Origin: Nereocystis luetkeana
Lineage: Eukaryota > Sar > Phaeophyceae > Laminariales > Laminariaceae
Reading direction: 5' to 3'
Length of the DNA: 64,000 bases
Assembly: GCA_031213475.1 (NCBI GenBank)
Contig: JARUPZ010000018.1
Coordinates: 1,550,001 to 1,614,000, forward strand
The translations under genes were made by a program, and so were the position numbers. The notes beneath the pieces were generated by a model, which was given only the letters and a program-made list of their open reading frames with translations, did no database searches and was not told where the DNA came from. This document shows positions 23,660 to 35,021 of this stretch, piece after piece; the first letter of the stretch is position 1; each line of letters opens with the position of its first letter.

Positions 23660-26430
23660 CAGCACAACAGCGGTTAGGTCGAAGCGAGACAATAAAAAAA
23701 AACATAATTTCCAGGTAAAGTTCCCCCCGATTCACGTTTTTCGTCCAAAAGGCACTAAATATCGAGATACGCAGGTGTGTGCACGTGGGGGAGGGGAGGG
23801 TGGGGGGGCTGAGTCGAATTGGCAACAATTAAAGTTACAAAATTCCCAGGTAACATTCCCCCCGTTCACGGTTTTGGTCCCAAAGGCACCAATTGTAGAT
23901 ATATGCAGGCGTGTGTATGTGGGGGGGGGAGGGGGGAGGTGCGGGGTCGTAACCACATAGTAGGATGTGAAACCCCTATGGTGGGAGGCCAGTGGGCGGG
24001 CGGGGGAACGGGGGTGGAGGGGGAGGCACGTTGACCTCAGCAAGTAGAAAGGAAGCGGATCGCTTCGCTCGATCGACGCGAGCACCCGCCCCATAGTGGG
24101 AGGGGAAGGGGCGAGGGGAGGGGGGTAGGAGGGGGAGGGTTGGGTGCGTGCGTGGGTGTGTGTGTGCTCACGTCATGCATGGCCGCAGTCGCATGGCCAT
24201 AAACCCTCGCATGGGGGGAGGGGGTAGAGGGAAGGGGCACACTAATAATAATATTCAGCGAGTCGAAAGGGAGCTGCTCGTCTCGAATATGGTTCGGCTC
24301 CAGCACCCGCCCCAGAGTGTACTACCAGGTAAACTACCAGGGACCACTATGTCCCTCTATAAGCAACGTTTACATTTTAGTATCCAATCACAACGGTCCT
24401 TATATATAAAAACGGGAAGGTGGCCAACACCGAACAACGTCAAGGTGTTTTCGGAAGTATCTGAACGAGAGAAAGAGAGTCTTCCGAAAAACATTATTAT
24501 AAGTATTGTTATTGTTATTGATATGCTCGACACTATAGCAGTAGCACCCGTATGCCGTTAGGTCCGAGAGAAAGCAAGGCGCTGAAAAACGATCGCACTC
24601 CTCCCGGTGCGAACCAAGCGCTCTATACGCTACTATTTTACGGGGGACCAGAGTAAATAGGACCAAATATTGGTAGGAAAAATAGCCAAATATATAGTTT
24701 TTTGTGTGTGCCGCAGGTCCTATTTAATATGGTCCCCCGTAAAATATCAGGTATTTGTTGTTGTTCTCACATTAACTCATCGCCACTATACAATGCAGTC
24801 CATGGTCGCAGGACAGGCTCCAATAACTCTGGAGTGGGAGAAATACCTCGGAAAAACTAAAACAAGCGAAGAACAGTACACATGATAACTGACGTACATC
24901 TACACCTCAGACGAAAACAAAAAGTGAGGCCCACGCACGTACGTATCAGATACATCCGGCACGCTGTGTATACAAGTCGCCACAGAAACCGAGAAGACCA
25001 CATACTACCCAGGAAGAAACAGACAGGATGAAAAAAAAAAAGCTCGACGTCGAAAAACCGAAATTGAGATCGAGAAAATCACAAACCAAAACGGGAAGAG
25101 AGAGAAAAAAAGTTCAATTCAGGCAAAAGAAGGCAAAGAAATCATGAAGGGCAACACACAAGAGAATGCGCAATTTTTCACAGAGTGCAGGTATACTACC
25201 AAAAAAAATAGAGCATCCTCGTGCGACAGACAGCCTTGAAGGCATCCCAGCATCCATCCTTCAGCCTCGAAGTCGGTGGGGGCGGCGGATGACTCAACAG
25301 GTCAAAATCGGGAGCGAAGAATCGGGACGCCAAGGGGAGAAAAAGCACCAGATACCCGACGGAACGACGGGCGGCCACGATGAAACAAAAAAAACAAAAA
25401 ACAAGAAAACGAATGCGGAGTGTTTTCTTTGCCGTCGAAGCTACTTCACCGTGAGCACGAGCAGCAGCATCAGCAGCAGCAGCAGCATCAGCAGCAGCAG
25501 CAGCAGCAGCAGCAGCAAGCATCAGCCAACCTCTCTAAGCCCAACCAAAACAAAAATGAGAGGCCACACCAACAACACGCAATGGCCGCTGCACGGACCC
25601 CTACCCCCTCCCCCTCGACCCCCCCGCGCGCGCACTTGGCGCAAGAAATGCCTGCCTGGTCGGGGAAAACCCGACGTGCTCCGCATTTCTACATTATGGC
25701 ATCGTAGGAATGCCAGGGTCTGTGGTCACGCATCGGCAGCGACCGACGGACCGCAAGCAACGAACCAGCACACGCACGCACCTTATCGTTGTAATTCGTG
25801 CTCGTTCCGTGAGCGTTGATGTACGTGACGTCCTCCTTCGTCATGCCGGCCGACCTGACAAATCACCGTGAGCAAAAGCGGCGACAGTAGCAGACAGACA
25901 TCGAACAGATCAGATAGATCAGATAGATCAGTTAGATCAGCATGTACCAGGTGGGTCCTAGCCTGCCGTGATGATCATTGTTGTGCAGGACCTGTACCGC
26001 ACAGATCCAACATAGGAAAAACATGTGCTCTGTTCTCGCATGGATTCAGCAGACTGTACGGTTCTCGACCGGCAACATGATCCATAGATCACACAGATCA
26101 GAAATTTAATCTGCCTTGAAATATATATATATCATGATCTATCTGTAGATGTATATGATCTGTCCCTAGATGAATGGTACCCTCCAGATGATGCCTCGGT
26201 ACGTAGTGACAAGAGTAGTCGTGGTACACAGCACCTACGGTAGCAGGCGTGTCGTCTATCTGGTGTCTACCCGTCCGTGTCCATCTCGTGTCTTGTCCAT
26301 CCCTCTCTCTGCCCCCCTCTGTCGCAACATAGCAGGCCCCCTTCCCCCTGTCTGTCTGTCTGTCTGTCTGTTTGCCTGGTGTCTTTGTCCATCTCTCACC
26401 TCTCTCTATTGCACATATCAGGTTCCCATG

Positions 26431-26473
<43 letters not shown>

Positions 26474-29400
26474 TTCTCCCTTTCTCATCACACACACACC
26501 TCAGAGCCCTCTCCAGGGCGTTGCTGAGGCCTCGCCCCGTCGGCTCTGGGGAGGTGATGTGGTGAGCGTCTCCCGAGGCGCCGTAGCCCGCGATCTCGCA
26601 GTAAATGCGCGCCCCTCTCGCCCGCGCGTGCTCGAGCGACTCCAGGATAAGCACGCCTCCCCCCTCTGCCATGACGAACCCGGACCGGTTGGCGTCGAAC
26701 GGTCTGCTGGCAGCCTTCGGGCTAACCACACACACACGCACAGACAGACACACACAACATACCGAGCGAGCGAGTGAGACGTGCCGGCAGGGTGACGTTT
26801 AGAGTTTCCCGCAAGTTCGGCGGGGGATATTTAGGTTTAGTTTTTGAGTTTGCAGAGGGAAGGGGAGGGGACGGGGGGCGTCCTCGATGTTGGGCCGCAC
26901 AATTGGGCTACGTGTATACACCTACATGTATGTATCTACATATGCAACCGATGGTTGAAGGGCCATAGCCATCGACGAAGTATAAATGTGAGGATCATAA
27001 CATTAATATTTAAAAGTAATACTGTCTAAACGGTCCTCATAGTTCGATGCGATACCGATAAGCAAAAAAAATGCTATCGATACGATTTCGATATTTGGTA
27101 CCTGGTATTTAATAGCATACATCAAAAGCTACTGCAGTAGCTTTCGTTCGGTGTCAGCAAAAACAAAACGGTGGGGGGGGGAGGGGGATGCCAGGGGATG
27201 GAGGACAAAAACACGTTCGATAATACGATATATCGAAAGTTCGATATTTCGATGATACGACATATCGAAAGTTCGATATTTCGAAGATACGGCATATCGA
27301 AAGCTCGATATTTCGATGGTACGGCATATCGAAAGCTCGATATTTCGATGTTACGGCATATCGAAAGCTCGATACTACGATACGATATACCTGGTATCGA
27401 AACTTTCGATCCGATATTCCAACACTATTAGGCTCGCCTTTTGACTCTTGCAGAAATAACCCCTGATTACACCGCACCGGCCTTCGCCCTATTTAGCCGA
27501 CGAGCACTTAAATCCAACCATTAACTCATCGATTGCACAGCAGCGCAGGAAAAAAACAAAGAGAGAAAAAAAAAGTAAGAGAGGAGAGCAAACAAAAAAA
27601 AAGAATAACTATCCCATCATCTCACCGGTATGAGCCATCTTTTTTTTCGCAACCGTCGTGCGGTGGTGCGGCGATGTATATACGAAGGCAGTTCCGTCCA
27701 CCACTCGGCCCTGCAACTGCTAACAACGCACAGCGCGAGTCGCCAAAGAAGACGCAAGCCACACACGTACAAGTTCCAACCCCTCGCGGAAGCAAGAAAA
27801 GCGAATACAACAGCAGCACCACCGCTCGACCGACGCATGCGCCTTACCCGTGACCACCCACGACCACCACGACCGACACCAACTCCACCAACACAGCCAC
27901 CACCAACGAACGACACCTACACTCGCACCTCGCCGATAGCGTTGGACTTCAAGAGCCCGAAAATACCCCTTATCGCCCAGTCACTACCGGTACCGCGACT
28001 GCAATTATCAACAAATAAACAAGGGTAGCCGGGGTTCCCCCCCTCGCCCCCTCCCCCGTCCCTATGCATTATGCATGGGTTGGGTTGGCGTCGGTTGGCA
28101 ACGACACTGTCAAACACGCCGCTCACTACTTGAGCTAGACAACCAGGGTGTACCGTTTGGTTGTGAGTTTTGTTTGCGGTAGGGTCAGAGCTGGCGATCG
28201 AGTTAGATAATTTGTGCGGGTTGGAGAAACTTTATCCCGCACAAGTGGGAATGATCGTACCAGGTGGTGTTTATGGCAAGGCACCCACGAGGCAGTTAAC
28301 CACCCCCATTGCTGTCTCCGGAGGTGGCCACACCGGAAATTAAATTCAACTCATTGAAGCTGCCATCCATGTGCAAGTCTGCTTCACAAGCGGTTCTTAC
28401 TAGGATGCAGCTCACCCTTCATGCGACTCGCCGAACACCCCACGGCGCTTCGCGCTTGGTGCAAGCAATGTCTGCCTGGTCGGTGAAAAACCCGGCGGGC
28501 TCTGTCTCGGCATTGTAGAGATGCAAGGGTCTATGGTCATAAGGCTACGGCCAATCATGATATCGAGTACACCCCTCCCCCTACCTCCCTCCCTGCCCCC
28601 TTCGCCCCCCCCCCCCCCCCCCGCGACCGCCATATTTCGTCGCATCGCAGCTCACTTGTCGTTGTGCCCCGTGGCCATCGCACTCATGGAGCAGAACCCT
28701 GCGAAGCTGAGAGGGGTGATTGCCGCTTCTGCCCCGCCTGCGATCATCACGTCCGCCTGTGTAAGTATGTGGAACGCAAGTTGGGGGCCGCGCCTAGTCG
28801 TGGTTAGCGTATCATATACTTGTACATTGTATATATACCTGGTATAAAAAAATGGGGCAAAAAAAAAAAACACGAGCGAAAAAAATAACAACAGACGAAC
28901 AAAGCAAAAAAAGGCAACACAACGCTACGCTACGCTACGCTACGCAAAGCAACACAAAGCAGAGCAACGCAGAGCAAAGCAAAGCAACACAAAGCGAAGC
29001 AACACAAAGCAGAGCAAAGCCAAGCAAAAGCATAGCAGAGGAAATGAAAATAATGTAAAAAAACAGACGAAATAAGTGGCGCTCCCCCTCTCCCCCTCCC
29101 CTCCCCCCACCCCTCGATACAACCCCCTCCACGCCGCCGTCGGCGTCGTCTCTGCTCATCAACGCCCCGACACATTTTCTTTCGAGTATGACAGTTAGCT
29201 CTGCGCGTGAGGTCTGAATCGACCAGAAATCGGTGGCATGGTGAATATTATGAAATTTTTCCAAACGTAACTATTCATACCAACAGACTGAATAATTTTC
29301 TGCCATTCCGAACTGTCGTGGGGCTCCAAAACAACTTGAATATAGTATAGCAGAAGGTCAGTATTAGATCGTTTTTAACTTCTGATACGTCACGAATTGG

Positions 29401-30605
29401 CTGTCCATAGTGTGCCCAGACGTATAAAAGTATATTTTCTGAACAAATTCATAAACCGGAATGTTTTTTTCCGTTTGATGCTGATACGGAAAACAGCGAT
29501 AGGTGTGATTTTAGGCGTATTTTGGTGTGAATGCACCCCCGTTCTAGAGCGCATCGACTGATACGAAGAATCGAGGCTACGAAAAGCTAGTTCGTGGTAT
29601 GCCGCACACGTATAAACAAAAATCACTCCAATCGTTCACTTGAGTAAAGCGTACCACCCCGTCAAAAAAAAGTATTTTTTTATACCAGGTATACACCACA
29701 CAATGGGAAACACGACAAAACACGAGAAAAAAAACAAGAAGGAACTACAGAAGGGGTTGAAAAAAAAAACTCCCAGGAGTTCTTCACCCGCACGGGGAAA
29801 ACTACTGGAGAAGCAGGGAGACAAGCGCGCCGACAACATAGCGGAGCGCGGCGACTATCGTGCTTTGGAGCGACGTCATGACGGTGCTGCTCGTGCACGC
29901 GGCGAGGTTGTGGCCAAACATGCTGCTGAGAGCGAAGCTCGCCAATCGGCCGACACACCGCACGCGGAGGCAGATATGCGTGCAGCACTAGCGGCGCTGG
30001 CAGCCGAGGAGGGGCGGAGGTGGGCTGAGGTGGCGAGGGTGGCGAGGCTGTCGGACGAGATGGATCGCCACCTTCCATCTCCTCCTCCTCCTCCTCCCGC
30101 TGCTGCGCTGTCTGTTGCTGCTGCTCATCCTACCATTTTATATCCCATACGAAGGTTTTCCCTTGTATTCTATCTCGGTCTCCTTCAGGCTTTTGGGCTT
30201 TAGAAAAAACTGATGACGGCTGCTGTCAAAACATTTTTGTTGTGGTTGGTCGAAAAACACGAAATTTATCACTGCGCACAACGTTCAATGGACAACGATA
30301 TTGCTGGTACCGGCTATAAAAGGGACCTCACGCGCAGAGCAAACAGTCCCAATCCTGCGCGTACTCACCTTGAGGCAACGTACTTGGTACGTCGTATGCC
30401 ACACGCCATGTACGGCATATATACGATACCAGGTACCTGTTGTGCTACATGCCATATATACAAATGCAAAGCATGCCAGAGATCATACACGCCACGTGTG
30501 CAAGATGCCCACACGCCGTATACGCCACATGCGCAAGACGACCACCTGCCGTGTACACGTGCAAGGTACCCACATATATGCCATGCAAGCAGGATACATA
30601 CATGA

Positions 30606-30667
<62 letters not shown>

Positions 30668-30674
30668 GTACATG

Positions 30675-30716
<42 letters not shown>

Positions 30717-33700
30717 CATATCTATGCCATATGCCACTTGCCCTTTACGCCAAACATGCCCTATGAGCCACATTGTCATGCGCGCCACGTTTCATGCTCA
30801 TAACGCCGCACCTCTCCCTCTCGAATGGCCTGCAAAGCCTCCCCCAGGCAGTGAGTCGCCGTCGCGCACGCGCTGACGATACCGAAGTTCGGGCCCTGCG
30901 CGCCAGTCTCAATCGCGATGACCCCTGCCGCCGTGTTGCCCAACAGGGCCGGTATAGTGAACGGAGACACCTGGTGGGGGGGGGGACACAGGGAGGAAGG
31001 GGGGAGAAAGTGGGAAGGTGGGAAGGCGGGGGGGGGACGTTCGGCGAGGGGTTTCGAGGAGAGGAAGAGAAGGGGGGGGGGGGGGGGGGGGGGGGGGTAC
31101 TCGATAGGAGAGATGAACTCGATCTCATGCATGGCCGTAGTCATATGACCATAGACCCTCGCATCCCTACAATGCCGGGGCGGAGCATGTCGGGTTTTCA
31201 CCGACCAGGCAGACATTGCTTGGGGGGGGAGGGGGGGGGGGGGGGCGGGGGGCGGTACTCATGCCGTGTATGGCCGTGGTCGTACGAACATAGACCCTCG
31301 AAAAAAATATGCCGAGACGGGGGAGGGGGAGGTAGGGGGGGAAGAAGAGGAGGGGCGAGGGGGGGGAAGGGGCGGGGGACGGTGCAGGGGGGGGGGGGGG
31401 TGCACTCATTATCATGCATGGCCGTAGTCGTATGACCACAGCCCGGAGGGGGGAGGGGTGGAAGAGTGGAGGGGTAGAGGAGGGAGGCGGGGTGGAAGAG
31501 GGTCGAGGGGTAGAGGAGGGGGGGAGGAGGTGTGGAGGTGGAGAGGAGGGGGGGGGGAGAGAACGAGGGGGGGGGGGGTGGAGGGGGGGATGGAGGTCCA
31601 GGAAAAGGTGCACGAGAGGGGGGCGGTGGGAGGAATGGAAGCAGTGCCAACACAGACGACATAAATAATTCTTTGTCCGGTGAGGCAGCGCCGGACAGCA
31701 GGTCTATCGCCCTCTCGCTTACTAATAATTAGCATAGGGGGGGGGGGGGGGGGGGGGGGGGGGTGGGGCAACATAAAAACAGCTGTCGGGGCCTCCGAGT
31801 TGACACATCGCGGCGCGAAGAAAGCCGGCGGTAAAGCAGCTTGGGTACTATAGGAAAAAACGCTGTGGTGATGTGTCGATGCCCTGACAAGTGGCAAATG
31901 CGTTTGAAGGGGGAGAAATGGGGGGGGGGGAGGGGTGCAGCATTCCGTTGTTCCGCGTGCTTCCTTGGTCTTTAACTGGTGTCTTAAGCTTTGTGGCTCC
32001 AGCTCAGCAACATCGAGCACGTAAGGCACGCTCGCGCATAGGAATATTTTTACGCTGCTATGCGCCCCCCCCCCCCACCCCCCCCAAAGGCAGGGAGCGG
32101 AACAAAACACACAGGCCGAGGCCGAGACCGACCGAAATTTCCTACGATAGTGACCACGAATGGTGTTTGCCCTCTATTATCCTCCCCTCCCCTCCCCTCC
32201 CCTCCGTTCCGCTCCCCTCCATTCCCTCCTCCCCCCCTCCCACACACCTTCGAGGGTCCCCTTTTGTCGAGTGCGAGCGTTTGTTTCTCGAAAGTGTCCA
32301 TGCCACCGAAGGCCGAGCCCACCTGCCGATTGACAGCACAGGACATCACATCACAGATCACATCACAGCACGGGACGGGACGGGAAACAACAGGCACTGC
32401 AACGCTTTTCCTCCAAAAACATGGGATGGCAGGCACACACCACGGAAATGGTGGCTTTTGGAAATATTCCGTCGAGAAGGTTGCATCTATCACGCATCGC
32501 TCGTCGTATTCAGTACGCCCACTCCGTTGTCGAGGAACCCAGTTTTGAGAATCGTCCGAGAGGGTGTGCTATCTTATCACCCAGTGTGATACCGCAAGGC
32601 AGTCAGTGAAGTCGTCAACACCGCGGTCTTCTAGAGTAGAGAGAGGCGGCCAGTCAAGACACGAACCCGCAACCATTTGTAGACACGAGCCTGTCAAGAA
32701 GAGTTAACGGGTCGAAGCTTTTTTTACCGCGACCTTGCCCCCACTTCGTATATACACTAATCCACCCACGCCGGCCTGATCCCACCCGGACCCAAGCCCT
32801 CCAATCTGGCCTTGACCCTGGGTAGCCAACAAGCCGCCTAGGTGAATAATAAGCCGCCGGCAGGGCCCACCAAGCACACACACACCTGATCTCACGCGAC
32901 TTCATCCCAAGAACATGGGGGTTTCCACCGGAACGGCCACAGCAAAACGGGAACATCACTAAAACTACAGTGCTGTAGTATATTATATATCTGACTTGCG
33001 GTGGTTTTCTCCCACAGGCTCTCGTGTCTTGACGGAAAAAATTGCGCCTGACGGTCAAAGGGTTCGAACCGCGGTCCCATCGTGCATGATGTTTTGGGAC
33101 CGAAACAACAGTCTAACTTCGGTGTGTGTCGCCAAAACGAAGGGCGTTGAGGGTCCGGCCCGGCAGACGGGTGGAAGGGCCACGTTGCGCTCGTGTGCCG
33201 TACGACGACCCGGTTGCAGTGCTTAGGGAACTCGTAAACACCAATTTGTATATATACACATATATAATATATATATATACCACTCTGTCCTTATATACAA
33301 GGACCGTTTTTACTTGGCATTAATATAAAAACGTCGCTTGTATTTAGGGGATAGAGTGGTAGAAATAAATATATGTCATCCCCCAATCACGCCGTGACCC
33401 ATCGCTGTGGAAAAAAACGCCACCCTTTTTTTTATCGCCAAACCTCCCCCCCCCCCCCCCCCCCCCCATACGACTACGGCCATGCATAAGATCGAGTACA
33501 CATCTCCTATCGAGTACACCCCCCCCCCCCCCCCTCCCCTAGGGGTGCGAGGGTCTATGGTCATACGACTACGGCCATGCATGATAATGAGTACACCCCC
33601 CCCCCCCTACGACTACGGCCATGCATGATAATGAGAACCCCCCCCCCCCCCCCCTACGACTACGGCCATGCATGACAACGAGTACACCCCCCCCCCCCCC

Positions 33701-34941
33701 ACGACTACGGCCATGCATGATAATGAGTACACCCCCCCCGCGCCCTACGACTACGGCCATGCATGATAATGAGTACACCCCCCCCCCCCTACGACTATAG
33801 CCATGCATGATAGTGAGTGCCCCCCCCCCCCCCATACGACTACGGCCATGCATGATAGTGAGTGCACCCCCCCCCCTACCTTAATAACCCGTTTAGGGCT
33901 GCAGTCCGGTTTTGGGAACAAAAAAACACTAAAATTCCTTCCAAGGCAGGTTTGTCCCCGAAACGAGACCGTGGTCCTAAAAAGGGGTTACTGCACCCCA
34001 AAGTGCCAGGAGGGTTTGGTCAAATGCTAAACCATTTTAGAGCCGCAGTCCCGTTTTGGAGACAGACCAGTCAAACTCCGAGTAGTTTGTCCCCAATTGT
34101 CCTCAAAACGGGACTGCGGTCCTAAAAGGGGTTAATCGCAGCCTTTGAGCGCTCGGACGGACCTCTTGAAACGTTTCCCCTGGCCCCTGGTCCACAATAA
34201 TTCCAAGTGTTTTGTCCCCCCAAAAACGGGAGTGCTGCGGGGGTAAAAAAGCGTACAATGTACGCACTTTGTATGGAAGCCACTATAGTATATGCCTGGT
34301 ACGGGTTCTTGGTTCTAACAAAAACACAACCCGCGGGCTACACACAGGGCGAGGTTGGAGCTTCGAGGGGTGGTGTCGGCAGGTGACGGGGGCAGAGCGT
34401 GTCTTAGCACCGGGGGGTTGGAGGTTATTTCGGAGGTGGTTCGGATGGCAGCTGACGACCAGCACAGCACCCCAGCTTGATACCCACGCTGTAGGTACCC
34501 GGGGGGGTTTGGCTACGGTATCAAGGCTGTTCGGTCCTTTGGACGCCATGTGGTTCGCGTTTGAGGCTCTAGTGGATAACAAGACACCTGCCATCAACGG
34601 AGGCGCTTCCGCGTCAAAATGGTTGAAAATACGTACCGCTCCAACCGATAACGTAGGCTCCGTTTGACAGTTCTATCATAGTCCTAACGGGTCGTAATAC
34701 TGTCGGTAAGAAATTACCTTTTTTTTTCTTCCTTCTTCTTTCTTTTAGTTCTTGTTCTCCTATTTTTCTTCGCTTACCATCACCCCGCAACGTTCGCCGC
34801 AAGCCTCGACGTCGACGCCGGCGTCCTCGATGGCCAGCTTCGTCGCCGCCACGGCGAAGTGCGTGACCCGGTCGTTGCTCCGGACGCTCTTCTTAGCCGT
34901 GAAGTACTGCGACGCGTCGAAGTCCTTAACCTGCAATCAAG

Positions 34942-35021
<80 letters not shown>

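Noticed and set aside
25166-25819. 217-codon ORF on the plus strand
   Set aside because: Runs antisense over fabF exon 7, an AGC microsatellite and a repeat A fragment.
27215-27420. Regular 32-bp direct repeats resembling a CRISPR array
   Set aside because: Units are directly joined with no unique spacers, and the genome is eukaryotic.
30365-30788. Long ORFs of Tyr/Met and His/Ile repeats
   Set aside because: Translation of the CATATA microsatellite.
32892-33080. GTTCGAACC string as part of a tRNA gene
   Set aside because: No acceptor stem or D-arm at the right distance on either strand; the same holds for 37,370 and 1,150.
33450-33872. Array of about 40-bp units that might be read as CRISPR-like
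   Set aside because: The spacers are C runs and the unit is the end of repeat A.
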